Notes: generated from the letters alone by a model not told the origin. A DNA stretch of 64,000 bases from Phytoseiulus persimilis (GCA_037576195.1 CM075102.1:21510745-21574744); one strand, 5' to 3'; shown: positions 24,370 to 38,052, counted from the first letter of the stretch. Numbers and translations are program-made.

Positions 24370-27300
24370 TGGACTCCTGGTTTGCCTCAGCTTAGCGCTT
24401 CCCGAAACTTCCTTGAATGATGCTGAGTTGCCTCGGCGTTCGAGTCGGCAGTGTTGCCGCAAATCGGTCTTACAGCTTGTACTCGGAAGTAATGAGATAT
24501 TACCGGCGTGGAATCGCTGAGCACAACTTGGTCGTATACAGCATGCTTCATGAGAACGACGGTATGCTCTAGTACTTGTATACGAATTCGACACCGTGAC
24601 TCGCCCGCGACATTGGCACTTTCCGACCGCGGAGAATTCGCAGCCTCAATCATGAGGTACCGAGGTTGGCGATGGCTTTTTTTTTCTGGCTATAGATAGG
24701 CAGCACTCTCCCCGAAATCTTCCGAATCCCAAGCCCTTGCAAACCAGTTTTCTCTGTTGTTTCCTACTGAAACTGTCGACGGGTTTATTTACTGGGCGAA
24801 TGGTGTGAGCCTGTGGTCAGGCATCCTGAATGGCAGATGATTCTCCTACGAGCTGTCATTGCACGCGGCGTTTTGATTCATCATGGAGGACGATGGCTTC
24901 GCCTCCTCTCAGTATCCCACTTCAAACGCTGCCGTTGAGTTAAGCGTGTCGTAGATGTTGGAAGTGTCTTCTTCGCATCAGTCCGCCACAGCGATGAGAG
25001 GTTGTCCTCGAGCTCACGTAACTAGCACGACCAAAACCCTCCTCCGCAGTCGGGGGCGTACCCACCTTATTGTTTCGGGGGGAGGGGGCAAGGATGTGAT
25101 GACGATGATCATCATCATCGTCGCGATTCTTCATGACGCAAGCAAAATGCTTTTCGAACTTGCGAAGATTTTCCTGATAACACAGAATCTTGCGGAACAA
25201 TTTCGTCAATCGGAGTGATATTTAATCCATTCTTACCAATACTATCGAAGAGTTTGGGGGGGCATGGCCCCCTTGGCCCCTCCTCGATACTCCACTGTCC
25301 GCAGTGACGTCAGGAATGCTCAAGCGCCGCGTCCGCTTTGGTGAATCGGTCGGGGATCCTTAAGCCTTCATGCGAGCAGTCATGCCATGAGTTCCAGCGA
25401 GGTCAGTGGATATTCCAAAGTACTTCTGGATTTAGACAGCACCCTGGATGCGTATGCCCTTTTGAAGCGTCCCCGAGGAGATGCAGATGACTTCAAGCTT
25501 CCGGCAACGGATGAATGTCGAAGGCTTGCGGAATAACTGTAGGGAACGCTGAGAATCGCTTCGGGGCTCGAGTGGTTGCAGACCAGCCGGGAGCTTCGAA
25601 TGCCCTCGAGCTTGGAGCGGACTTTGAGCGCGAATCGTGGTTGGAGAAAGAGGATCAACAGTCGAAGTTTTCCGCATGCGAAGCGAGCCCGTGTCTCATG
25701 AGGCTGTCGGCGTCAGCGGATTCGTAGGCGAGAAGGTGGTTCGTGGTGAACGGGACGGTACCTGCGCCGAGTCGAGTGGAGGGGGCTGCTCTTCTTCACG
25801 CGTTTGCACTTCACAGGCGGTGATACTTATCTTATTTTTGCCGACTGGGAGTCGCCGTGGCGAAAGTGAAAGAATCTCGTTGACTTTGGGAAGGTCAAAA
25901 AGGCTGCTATACAGTCCGGTCGCTCGAGCCGAGGCAGGTTCTCCGCTCATTCAAGTCCTGGAGCGAGCAGGGTTCCGGTGGCGTCCGAGTGCTCGCGAAC
26001 GGTGCGCTGGACTTTGAGCGGCTCAGAGCAGTTATCGACCCGGCAGCTGACCCGGAGTAAGCCATCGACGAATTCCGACGAGGGACGGTACGAGATCTGT
26101 TCCATAATCGAGGCACCATGTTTTTTACTTCGCCGGAGGAAGTTCATTTTGCTCCTTTGAAGCGCAATTCGAACGATCCCCATGAAAAGTCAAATAATGA
26201 TGACAGCATCACATACAGGAGGAAATCCGACTGGCCCCCTGTTCTCCTTCTGCGGGACTTCCACCAGACGCTGCGTGGCATCAGGGATTTCGGTTAACCG
26301 ACGGCCCTCCAAGATCATTATGAGGCAGTAGGTTGGACGATGGCTCTGCTTCTGACGACGGAAATGCAGCATGCCGCGCTAAATGGAGTCAGATCCAATC
26401 AAAGTCGTCGACATTTGCAGTCCTTCGCTGTCTTCATGGAGCGCTGCAAGGGGGAGAAAGAGTTACCTTTGGCGGAACACTGTCTTCATGACAACTACCT
26501 CCGGCCGCAGGAGGAATCATTTCGATTCCTGGATTTGGGAGTCTTCGTTCCGATGATAGCTCTGATCTTGTCGATTTCTTCGGTCCATCGCCAGGTCCTG
26601 GACCATTGGCTACCACAGAGTTAGTTCGGAACTCGCACCAACGTAGCTGCCCGTTCCGAAGATTAGAACTTTTCTAGGAAGCCCACGAGGACTCTCTCAT
26701 GCCTTCGTAGATTCCGTGGAGCGCAAGAAAGGAGTTTTCTACGGAGGTTTCTGTAGGAAATCGTCGAGTTAGTGCGGAGAGCTTCATGCTAGACAAAACG
26801 GCCCGAAAATATCGACAACGACGGGAATGAGAACGGGGATGGTTTCGTCTTCTCTCCAGGATGAGTTATGCTTGATTGTGAACGGCAAATATATACTGAC
26901 ATGTTGACTTCCTAGGAACTGAACGATTCGATGAACGTGACTGGTCCGTTTAGCGTCGCAGTCCTCATCGGAAACTCCTCCAATGTTTTCCATTCGTTAA
27001 CAGAGATCAGGACTGAACTGCCGATTCGGCTTTGAAGATAGCGCGGTCAGTCACAACACTTGAATCCACACGTGGCAGCACAGCCACATTGACGGGAAGT
27101 TCATTCTGCCCATACGCTTAGCCTCCAAGAACGATTTCCGTTATTTTCAAGCGAATGCTGCAGCTCTCGGTTTTCTGACACCGGGAGATTGTTGCCCACT
27201 CGAATCCATCCGGAGTATCTCGCTGTGTTTGACGAACGGGGGGACCTGGTCGGAATAGTCATAAGAACCCTGGATTCCAGGGGCAGAAGCTCAGGGAATC

Positions 27301-27860
27301 AGCTATCCGGTCCAATGTCAGAGCCAACGCCGTTCCGACTTTTTTCCGGGAGAGAAAACCTCGAAAAAGAGCACATGAAAATACTCTGGAAGTACCAGCC
27401 GAACAAAGATCTGGATGCCTTCGTCGCGATAGCTCCTGTTCGATGTCAATACACCCAAGTCGGTGATCGAGTGAACGTAGGTCAAACGAAGTCTCATTCA
27501 CCACCGTGGCTTCATACGTAACGAGAACATCACGCGTCTCTTGGGCTTGAAAAACCATGCGCCGGTCACCGATTGTAAAGTTTGTGCTGCGGTGGTGTTT
27601 TGACGTCATTGTCTGTGACGTTTTATCCGCTGTGTGTGTGTGTGTGTGTCTGAGTGTGTGTTGTTACCGGTGCGCTTCGGACCGCTTGTGTGAGCGTGAG
27701 ACAATGCTCCTGGGCTTCACTCCACGTTGGCGCGTGGTTGGACGTGGATTTCACTGTTGTGGAAGCGGCAGCCGCTGCCTTGTGACTCATTCCATCGGGA
27801 GTTAACCCCAGAGCTGAAAAGCGCCAAAACTTCCTTCCACTGCACGTTATGCAATGATTT
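24370..27860. other. No confident gene; several coding-like fragments
   Basis: On +, 25387-25530 reads as a protein-like start (MSSSEVSGYSKVLLDLDS) and ends at a stop after about 47 residues. On -, 25696-26183 and 27259-27609 are open and protein-like. None has a recognised domain and splice links are unclear. Confidence 0.3.
27630..27650. repeat. (TG)n microsatellite
   Basis: About ten TG units, followed by an imperfect TGAGTGTGTGT continuation. Confidence 0.9.
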
Positions 27861-27863
27861 CAG

Positions 27864-28423
27864 GAAGTCGGCCACTTTGAATTGGCCCACCCAAAGCACT
27901 CCCACAAGCCCGAATCGCTGGCTCCTGCGACTCTGACTCGCGTCGCGACTGCTACGTGCGCACCCGTCGCTCGCCCACGAAGAGCAACGGCCCTGCCCCC
28001 GGCGCTCAGTAGCGTCAAGTTTTCAAAGCCACTGCCACTCTCAATGAAGCCATCGTTATAGCGAAGAGGGTGATTTTGCGATCGCTCGGAAGCACGAATC
28101 ATGGCGGGGGCGGCACACAATGAAATTCCACTGTCTCATGGATGAATTGATGGCGAATGAAGCAAACTCGCCAACCCTGGAAAGCTTCCGCAGCAACACG
28201 AGTTGAGAAGATCTCCATCCTGGAACCCCTGGCGCTCGAACAACAGCAGAAACTCGACTCGACTGATCACGCTAGACCTGATCAGCTGTACAGCAACGGC
28301 TCCGTCGTGACTGGAGGAGGCTCTCCTCCCAACGGATCTGGCAATATGGATTTCCGAGCCTTGGAACAGTGCGTTGCGGAAATCCAGAAAAGAAAACGGT
28401 CGGGGTTTCCCGGCTGTCGTTAG
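27864..28423 (+). CDS. Candidate two-exon region, unrecognised
   Basis: After an ATGATTTCAG acceptor, 27864-28061 is open for 65 residues with strongly GC-ending codons (Ala/Pro/Thr-rich). After a CTTCCGCAG acceptor, 28194-28423 is open with similar bias, containing YSNGSVVTGGGSPP and MDFRALEQCVAEIQKRKR. No clean donor links them, and the opposite strand is also open over part of this stretch (27860-28120). The GC-rich composition alone could explain both. Confidence 0.2.
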
Positions 28424-28429
28424 CGGCTC

Positions 28430-31420
28430 TCTGCTCACAAACTTCTGCGGCAACGACTCAATCAGCGCTCTGGTCGTCAATTTGTTTCCTTTTCCATCTG
28501 CTCCTGGAAATTATAGCGGATCCGTGGGGGTAGGTCGTGCGTAGGGGAGTGATATTGAGAGCTCCTCTTCAGGGTGCTCGAGGTGGATTCCGAAAGAGGA
28601 GTTTCATCCTGCACGGTACTGAACCTCGTAGCGGACACAATCTCCCCAAAGGTTGCGGTCTCGCTCGAGTGCATCAGCGTTATTCTCCTCCCGGGTCGAA
28701 CCACCCACTCCGCATGCGTGAGGGTCCTTCATGACGTTACAACGCAGGAACGTTCTCTTACAGAATCAAGTCAGAGCTTCTCGTTTCCGCGTGTGGAAGC
28801 GTTTTCCCTGAGTTCTGAGCATCGATTAGTTGAACGTGGGAAGCCAGTGCGGATTCTCAACATACTGACGATCTGACAGCGTCGAGAACCAAGGTCAAAG
28901 ACCTTCAGGCGCTCCGACTGTTTGGAATCGGATGGATTATCGGATCTGACGGGAGAGTGTAATCGGGGAATCTGGTAGGACAGAACTGACGATACCTCGA
29001 AAAATTTCCGAGTGCTTCAGGAATGTATGAGGAGGATCAAGACATGAGGAGAAAAACTCCGCTGAGACGACTGTTTCGGACGATTTTGCTAATCTCAGCT
29101 TGATTCGTTCCTACGTAGAGCATGGCTCGACGGAGCAGCCGCCAGCCCCCCTCTTTGTCTCCGTATCTAAAGCGGAGCGCTCGTAGTCCTAGTCATTATC
29201 TCTCTTGGTTCTGACCGCTGTCGGTGGCGGTTATCGTCGTTGTCGCTGTTGTCTTCAACGTCAAGGAGCCACTGAAGCGACCAGAGCTCAAGTCTGAAAG
29301 TGTAAGAAGATTTCAGGAAGTCGCTTCAAGTCGCTTGCCAACCCACTGGGTAACTTGGCGAGTTGGCGTCGAGCTGCTTGAGCAGCTGTCTCTTTCAGCG
29401 TTTGCTGTCAACCGCACTGGCCAATGATTACGAAACTTCGCGGGGGCTTCGGAGAAAAGCTTGCTCACTGAACTGAATGGACTCTTTCATTCGGATCGGT
29501 TTGCAGAAGAGTTTTTCACGTCGCGCGTAAGCAGCTCCGAAATTCCGAGGGAGGCCTCCCGGCTCAAAGAGAGAAACCTCTGTGTGAGAGTTTCCGGCGC
29601 GCCAGGGTTCAGTCTCGAGCTGAGCGTCAGTGCGAGGTAGTTCTCATCTTGATGTCGATGCATCTAGATTCTCAAAGCTAGGGCGTGGGCGGAGTACAGC
29701 CCGCGCGTGGACCTCTATGTTTGAGCAGGGCACTCCAAAACTCAAGCGCTCAAAACCGCCATATCACTTCGATTGAAGCAAAGATTCGACATTTCCTGCG
29801 ATCTTCCCCATCCTGAGAGGGCCCACTCACTTCGGTGGACGAGAGAATCCAGTGTTCACTTTTCGCCAGTCACATCGAGGTGTTGTGATATTTCTGGAGC
29901 CCAGATTCCTCATACACCCCAAGGGAACAATTCCTGAGTTCGAAACCTCATCTTTGCCGGAGGTCGCTCTTTGGAGACATGTCAGAACGCCCACGAATAC
30001 TTTGAGCTCCCGAAGATACGTTCTAGGCTGCGGCCCGTAAACTTGCACGGTCGCGATCGTGCTCGTGCGGCCCGTGCTCAAAGCTATCAACGGAACTTCT
30101 AACCTTTTCAGATTTCGATCTCTCGTTAGAATATGTAATAAAAAAAGAATCCCATTGTGCGCGAGAGAGAGAGAGAGAGAGGAAGATGAGCTCGTCCCGA
30201 AAACCGCCGTGTCTTGACAAGGAAGAACGGATGGAGAGTCGAGCGAGCGAGGCACACCAGATGCTGAACGTTAGTGTGCTCAAGTAGTTCCCTTGACCAA
30301 AGTTTCATGAGTGGATCCATGGCCACGGCTCGAGTCGTCTCCGTCCATGAGCAATTGAGAGCCTCAGAAGCTCGAGAAAGCACTCGATCGACCCAATGAC
30401 GCCGTCAGAAGTCAATGAGGACCAACTCTGGTCGACCCGAATCAGGATGGGTTCCGATCCACCGATTCGAACCTCAGTTCGGGATTACCTCTGGTCCTGT
30501 ATTTTTGTTCGTGTCGGCGCTGTAAGAATGAGCCTGAAGTTACTACAAGAGGCATGGACAAAGTATGGGAAGTGACAGCGAAGCTCCGAACGTGGAGGAG
30601 TCCGAATAATTGTACTCCATAGAGTCAGTTCTCCTTGCAGTACTCTAGTGAGTACTCCTTGATGCAGCTGGATTTTTTTTTTCTGAAATCACGATGACTC
30701 CAGTGCGGACCTGGTGGGTGGCCCCGGAGGCTCTCGACACTCTCCCTTGAATCCATCCTCCTAACCAGGTGGTTTGAGGTAAACCCCGCGACCACTATCA
30801 GAACAGGCGAGCCAAGGGGCAGAGCAACCTTGCAGTGCGGGGAATCCCGTAGCCGCGGCCCTGGCTGAAAGACGTTTCCTTCTCCCGCAGCGGGAGAGAA
30901 GTTTCACTTTCTATAAGAGCCGCTCGGATGCGGGGCAGAAGCAGCAGTAGCAGCAACAGTTCCAGTAGTTGAAGCACGATTCGTGTTGGAACATTGTGTC
31001 TTGTGTTCCTGGTGGATTAACGCTGTTTGGGAGATTCGTAGCAAGCCGAGCTAAGCGGGGTTCGGTTGCTCGAAGCTGGCATCGGACTCGAATTTCTTCG
31101 AAACCTAGGAAGTGACTCTGCTTCAAAGGCTCTACACAACAGAGTAAGTCGATAACAAGCAACTGTTAAACGTGACAACGACGAGGAGACGGACGAACAC
31201 CTTGAGCGCTGGGGTTATTGAACTCGAGAACCGCTTGTCAAGAGCGCGAAAGCAATGGAACAATGCTCAATAAGGAAATTCACACTTTCACCACCATCTG
31301 TCGAATGTTTACAGCCTGCTAGTTCCGCGGGGCGCCACTTACCACCGCGCTGGTGTTCTACGAGACGCTGTCATTGTTGGAACATTCGCGGTTTCTTCAC
31401 TCCCAAGTTTGGTTCTCTCG
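28430..31420. other. No gene seen
   Basis: Contains the (GA)n tract and a poly-T near 30670. Open frames are short or built on the simple repeat. Confidence 0.5.
30161..30182. repeat. (GA)n microsatellite
   Basis: About ten GA units. A second (GA)n tract lies at 56431-56449. Confidence 0.9.
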
Positions 31421-31425
31421 ATGTT

Positions 31426-31877
31426 CTATCTGAATTGTCCTCCCTGTTCTGTACAAGATTGGGAGGTCTTCCTCGAATTGCGTTTCGTCTTTCGGGCTAG
31501 TATATTTTCAATGCGTTGTAATATCATGTCTGGGAATCGGGAAACGCCTGGGATCAGCTCTCGAATAGCGGCTCTCGTTGATGCGGAAGTTTCAGCCGCT
31601 CGCTCAATTCCATGATCTCCCGCGGAATTTTCGTTAGTGGTTTCGCCCGATATTCGTTGTTCGAGTGAAAGTGCCTGTCGGGGCCAGAATTGCAATTATT
31701 CTTCCTCACGTCAAGTAGCAACATTTCCAAGTCTGATATGACTTTCCCCGAGGGGATGGAGCGATTCGCATAACGATTCGAGTCGGAACGAGACTTCACC
31801 ACGACATCTGGTTCTGTTCCCGGCCCGCGAAAGTTTCGTATCGAATCTCGTTGTGGCGCGCGCAGGGTCAGATTCAA
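31426..31877 (-). CDS. Candidate gene or relic, unrecognised
   Basis: Two overlapping open frames on this strand both look protein-like: a right-hand one containing SIPSGKVISDLEMLLLD and a left-hand one containing IRELIPGVSRFPDMILQRIE. A GTGAGG...GACAG segment of only about 35 bp joins them in phase. That is shorter than any other intron seen here, so a relic is as likely as a gene. Confidence 0.2.
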
Positions 31878-31879
31878 AG

Positions 31880-33065
31880 GATTTCCGTTTCTTTTCTACA
31901 TTTTTCCGTTTCTTTCGAAATGAGAAACACTTGGAGCAAACTTGGAACGGCTTCCAGAGGCGTTTGTTAGGTGGATGCGGCAGAACGAACGTTTGACAAG
32001 CGACGTCGCTGAGGCGTCCTTTCTGCTTTCTTTTGTCACCTCGTCCACAATTCTGTTACTTCGGCTCTGTGCTCCAGGAGCTTTCCCTTTGGAAGCGTTC
32101 TACGATTCCATGCATGTCATATTCGGCCGCCAAGTTCCGCTTGTGCTGAACCGCGCGATAACCTTCGATCGAGTCGATACCCCGTCCTTAGGGTTGAGTT
32201 AGTTCATCGCTCGTTTCCTTCCTGCCGAACAGGTCGCTTGAACGTGTAATTCTTCCGCTGCGCAACGAGTGAGCTGAAGCTCGTTTGTTTTCGAGCTGAT
32301 TGCTTTGTTTGGGAGCTTCTTTCATTCATTACTCGTCTTCCAACATAACGGCTCAGTCGGTTAGCGGTGTTTTATTTCTCTTTACTTTCTCCCGGCGCAT
32401 GTTCGTGATGGACCGGGCTGTGTTTTCGTTGTGATCGGGCGTAACGCCAAAGTGACCGCCTGATGATTTTCTTTCGTGGAGCCGTAAAAAGGACGAAACA
32501 AAAACGCCGAAAACGCTCCGCTACATGAGTAGAAAACGACTGAGCGTTTTCGTGGATGAACCCTTTCAGTTCTGGAATCGAGAAACAGAAATCGTGTCTG
32601 AGGTCTTGCCAACACAGTCGGTTGATAAGACGGACGTGATTAGCTGCCAACGCATCCAGGGGAGACGATCATCCCGAACGTAATATCGGAGCGGATGACA
32701 CAAAAAACAAAGACCAAAGAAGAACGCTGGGCTCGCGGAGGGCTGTACACTTCACTCGATGTGTGATTCTGCGATGCTTGAAACTCTCAGCGAAATGCGC
32801 GGTGGGGCCCGGCGACTGCATCCGGGCAGGGCAATGAATGGGTGGTGGGGATTGAGTCTCTTCTTGAATTGAATTCCCATCTTCCCGAAGTGCGGAAACT
32901 TGTCGAGAATCACCTAGTCGATAGCGAGAGTGTCCACGAGTTGTGAGTGTTCGCTTTTTGTTGTGTCAACATTTGGCCGAAGCCGTAAGGACGGGTGATA
33001 GATAGCGACGCGTGAATGCTGTCAACGTGGATTGTCGTTTATCTCAAAAACTGTGGGAAATTTTC
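31880..33065. other. Upstream region of the protease homologue
   Basis: No recognised gene. The promoter and first non-coding exon of the protease homologue should lie here, because an acceptor (AAATTTTCAG) abuts its start codon. No TATA box was identified. Confidence 0.4.
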
Positions 33066-33067
33066 AG

Positions 33068-36000
33068 ATGACACCGCTGTCAACGTGGGCCGTCTCTTCC
33101 CTGCTGTTCGCCGCGGCGCTCGTCACAGGAGCAGCCGGTAAAGGTAAGAGCCCTCATCCTTCGACTCCGATCGATCTTGTTTGTTTCGCGGAGCACTGCC
33201 ACCGTGATCGAAGTTTTCTACGGCAAGCCTTCAAAACCCTTCGAGCCCTGCTGGAGTCGATAGCAAGGTCCTGGGAGCGTATACATTGAGCGACGTCATC
33301 CGTATGCAATACTTCTCGCTCTGATGATTGAGTTTCGCAATCGTTTCCTTCCACCATCCATTCCACTAGCTACTCTCCCCGTTTTTCTCCGAAGCATTAA
33401 CATGCAATAGCGTTGCATTCGGCAGATCAGCTCCCATGAATCTTCGTCGGCCCATGGCAACGAACAACGTCCTAAACAGAACGTTTCCACGAACTATCGG
33501 ACTAAGCCAATCGTTGCGCAACATTCAAAAAGTCGACAGGGAAGAGAAGAAGCTGTTTTTGATCGAAAACGTTCATTAGGCTGATTTCCGGTTCAACTTG
33601 TGACGAATCCGACCGTTCATGAATGAGTCTCGAGCTCGTCCGCCCAGGCCAAGCAGGTTCACGTTCCTGAAGTTATTCGTTCGCCTCGATTCGGTCCCAA
33701 GGTTTCCGGGGACCCCGAGCTGTTTCCATATGAACGCGACATGGCCAGGAGTTTCTTACCGAAGGACACCGAGAACCCCCGCCTGTCGCCCGACTCAATC
33801 AGGGACGCAATTTCTCCAGTGATTTGATTCCGTGCGGCGATGCCCTTGCCCCCATCGATCCGAATCATTCTTGTGGATACGTCCGGCTTTCCGTTGAGTA
33901 TCAGATGATGTAAAGATCTGAAGCGTCTTCAGCGGAGCGTCTGATTCCGGGACTGAAAAGGGGAAATCTGCCTGAATGCCTTTGAGAACTCTGTGGCGGA
34001 GCGCCGGGAACTTCTCTTCCTCGCTATCCCTAAACTCTCTGGGGAACTGTTCGGGAAGTTCTTGTTTCTGAGAGAAACGGCGTCCGTGCAGTTGTTTCTG
34101 ACCGTTCTCGGTCACTGCAGGTGGAACTGTCGCCGCGATTGATTCTGCTCAAGCGACTCTATTCGCTGCCGTGGCTCTTGGCGGTGTTGTGACTGTTGCC
34201 ACAACTATTGCAAGTGTTGGTTCCGCTTGTTCGACCGCCTGGCGCATTTTCTGCGAGGCAGCGTTTCGCAGACGAAACGGAACATCTTCCGCTGACGAGG
34301 CAACGGTTTTCGCTTTCGTTCTCGCGTCGTCCCCATCGTGGTCGCCGCGATCATCGTTGTTGTTGCTGTCGCAGCCCGTTGGTGCTGCGCATCGCTTCGC
34401 GGTTAGGGGAAGCATTGAACGGGGCATTCGGGCTTTTGGTTCGGCCGACGAGGGCTCCGAGAATCACCACTCGACTGAGAAGATGCGCCTCGGGTAGTTT
34501 CTGCTGGATGCTTCAATTGGGACTGTCGAGCGATTGGCGGGAACCGGAGTTCCAGCCCACGTGGTCCAAGTCGGCTTCTTAAACCGAAGATCCTCGCGTC
34601 ACATCGGCAGGCGGTGCTGCTAATCACGTTGTGCCATGTTGAGGTTCATTTCGTCAGGACATCGACTGGTCGCTTTCTCCGGAAACGCGAGCGAAAGCGA
34701 GAACGTGTCATTTGCTCATTCATGAGATGTCCGCTACCACGAATCCCGACATTATCTTCGGCTGTATCCAGAAGTGCCTCCGTCGACTTCATTGAATACA
34801 TCTAAACTTACGCTGTTGACGGACTTTTCTCGTCGATTCGGCACAAAACTCGAGGCCCCCAGCTGGTCCACGTAGAGTACCGAGAACCTCGTCCCGAAGA
34901 CGAAGTTTCAGGCGGAACACAGCGTTTTCGGTGCGGATGTCAACGCTGTTTGTAGCTCGCGGCCCTCTGTGGATCCCTAACCCGCGTTGACTTTACTTCG
35001 TCGGCGTAGCTTTACCGACCGTTACGGGTGTCGGCTTCCATCGGAAGTTGGCTGGCAGGTACTTTCTTGACGTGCTTTCTGACTTCGCTCGCCACCGCTG
35101 CTGATTCACTGGCCCGACCGGCGGACCGCTCTGATCACTGACTTATTATTCTGGCTGGCGACGGGCATGTCAGAAAGTGGGGAAACAAAAACCGTTGCGT
35201 GTGTGCGTAATTTCTCCCGCAAATCGGCGAACATCGTCTTAATGGGCCGCTCTCGCCGCTCTTCCGCTGATTAAACGATCATCGCTATTCCAGATCCGAG
35301 GCAGGAAGTGACGACAGGAAGCCCTCGCGAAGTGCGCTACATCATGGCAGTCAAAGACGCCAACGATACTTCTGTCTACGAAACTCAGTCCGGCTCGAAG
35401 ATCATCATCGGCCGAGCGGCCCGAGCCCGCGCCGATCTCATCAAGAAGTTTCGAGAGCAGAACGAGAACTCGACTTCACTCGAGACCCGGCATCGGCAGG
35501 GCCGCATCGTCAACAACAACGTGGCGCTTTCGCCGGAATCACGGATCGTTAACGATCCCGAAGCTTACGCACACATTCCCGCGTTCGGAGGAATACCTCA
35601 GGGAGGCTTCCAGCCCGTCGAGGTGAGACTTGCCGGTCGCCTTCATCTCCCGTCGTTCGGAACTTAAATTTTGGCGAAGCGCGTTTCCGTGTTATCGATT
35701 TTTTCCTCAGTGAGCGACCGACAACAAGGCTTAAGTGTTTCTTTTAACCAAAAATTTCAGAGCGTCCGTAAAGATGACGGGTACTTGGGCCAGCCGGCGG
35801 CCGCCTCGCAACAAGTTGTGAAGAAAGCCTTCGATTTCAACGCGATCGAAGGCGGCTTCCGTCCCTCCCATCAGGAGAAACCCATCTACGACGAGCGGAT
35901 ACTGAACAGACCTTTCGGCCCGCCCCCGACTCTCCCCCCCATACCCCCTGCAATCAGCGACGAATGCGTTTGCGTTCCCCACTACCAGTGCGGGAGGGAC

Positions 36001-38052
36001 GGATACCTGATCAGTGGACTCGGGTCGAACTCCGGCTACGACAGCATTCAGCCCAATGCCGGATCCTACCCCCCTGACCTGTCCGGCATCGCTCCCCCTC
36101 CCCCAAGGAGAGCCGACCACCATGATCAGTCGTTCCTCGATATCGATGAACGGTCGAACGACGATGCGCTCGAGAGAACCATCGACGGAAGGTCGCCGAG
36201 AAACGGGAAGGATCACTCAGACAGATCCGACAAAGATAAGAAGGATTCGGATGCCAAGGCCAGAACTCGCCGGGAAGTGCCCAAGCTCAACGTGAGTGAA
36301 ATCAGTCATCTGACGAATAGATTACTTTTCGGAACGTTTTCCCTCGAATCGTCAGCGAGAGCTCGGGCTCCAGAGACTCGCCTCGATCTCATGAGCGAAG
36401 AGCAGAACGACGATACTACGCGTGGTCGAAGCCAATCCGCTTACTGTAGCGATTACGATCGGACGCTTACGGAGTTGTAATCGTGAAACGATCCGTATCA
36501 GTGGCCGCAATCGTTCGCATCGATGCGCGTCCAACTTCATGAGCCGGAGCGCCCCTCCGCTCCCGATTCCTATCAGAAGTTGAACAATCTTGCCAACATT
36601 TTAATGAACACAAAGGCAAACGAACAACTCGGTTGGACCCGGAAACAGGGCTGGAAAGAAAAAAACTTATTCCATCGCGGGACAGTGTTTGAGAAGGAGC
36701 TTGACATCGATTCTATTTTCTAGGAGAAATTCATCGGAGAAATCAAGGACGAGTCCGAGGAGAACAACGGAACCGCGATTGCGTCGGAAAGCCGTCGCGA
36801 CGAAGCTCCAGCCTACGCAACTGAAATAATGCAAAGAATGCTCGGCGTGAACTTCGGCAACTGCGGAGTGCTGAAGACATGTTGCAAAGTTCCTCCGACT
36901 TTCGACCGCAACTCGCTCCCCGCAGGCTCGTTCCCGGTGAAGTCCGCAGCTTTCGCACCCGACCGGAAAGCTCTGAACTCGTTCACAGACTTCGATAACA
37001 AGCCCGGCTACGGCAAGCAGGACTTCCCCCAAGCGTTCATCCCCACCGGATCTGATTTCGCGTACCCGACCATCGGCTCCCTGACTCCTCAGCACACTTA
37101 CCCAACGTGCGGCGCGCGGAACTCTTACGGAGTGCGCGGTCGCGTCGCCAACCTCAACTACCCGGAGTCCGGGACCGATTTCGCCGAGTTCCCGTGGCAC
37201 GTCGGGATCATGAAGCGTCTCCGACCCCAAGAGTCCCTCTACGTTTGCGGCGGAGTCCTCATCGCCAGTCAGTGGATCGCCACCGCGGCCCACTGCCTCA
37301 AGAACCTGCGGCCACAGGAGCTCAAGGTCCGCCTCGGCGAATGGGACGTCCACAGAGAGGACGAGTTCCACGCCCACATCGAGAAGATGGTCACCGACGT
37401 CGTTATCCACCCGGAGTTCTTCCCTGGGAACCTCAACAACGACATAGCTTTGCTCCGACTCGAGGGTCCCGTCGACTTGAACGCTCCCCACATCGCAGCC
37501 GCCTGTCTCCCGGAAGGTCCTGAAAACTTCGTCGGTCAACGATGCTGGGTCACTGGCTGGGGCAAGGACGCGTTCGGAACTCAAGGAGCTTATCAGCACG
37601 TCTTGCGGAAGGTGGATGTGCCGCTTCTGGACCCTCTGGATTGCCAAGACAGACTGCGGAGGACTCGACTCGGACCCCAGTTCAAACTCCACACCAGCTT
37701 CGTTTGCGCGGGCGGAGAACCCGGGAAGGACGCTTGCACCGTAAGTTGCTCCGAGCTCCCTAGTATGACTATGAGAGGCAACGAATCGATTTGCGCTGAA
37801 ATATCGCCCGTTCTCGAGCCCACTAATATTCTAGAGGTCGGAGACACGATCTGACGCAACCGTTTTCTTCCGCAGGGCGATGGTGGAAGTCCGATGGTCT
37901 GCGAGCAGAACGGAGTTTGGAAGGTTGTCGGACTGGTTTCCTGGGGAATCGGATGTGGGACTCCAGGCGTTCCCGGAGTCTACGTGAACATGGCCAAGTT
38001 CAGACCGTGGGTTGAAACAGTGCTCGCCAACGCAGGAATCGCTTCCAAATGA
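33068..38052 (+). CDS. Clip-domain serine protease homologue, secreted, catalytically inactive
   Basis: Five exons read cleanly: 33068-33143, 35294-35622, 35761-36291, 36724-37740 and 37876-38052. All have GT-AG borders and matching phases, giving 709 residues. The start ATG sits one base after a TTTTCAG acceptor, so a 5'-UTR intron is likely. Residues 1-24 form a signal peptide. A class-A clip module is split over exons 3 and 4: Cys204, Cys206, Cys212, then Cys359, Cys365 and Cys366, with a proline-rich and then Lys/Asp/Ser-rich spacer between. Cys441 is the likely linker cysteine to the protease fold. In that fold TAAHC keeps His502 and NNDIALL keeps Asp552, but the usual GDSGGP is GDGGSP, so the nucleophile is Gly654. 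The architecture matches arthropod protease homologues such as Drosophila CG5390 and prophenoloxidase-activating factor 2. In that family they act as extracellular cofactors in clotting, melanisation or matrix attachment. The exact role here is an inference. Confidence 0.93.

Noticed and set aside
35731-36216. 161-residue open frame on -
   Set aside because: Antisense of the clip-domain exon of the protease homologue.
36667-37692. 341-residue open frame on the - strand
   Set aside because: It is the exact antisense shadow of the 1,017-bp protease exon; GC-ending codons keep the opposite strand open.
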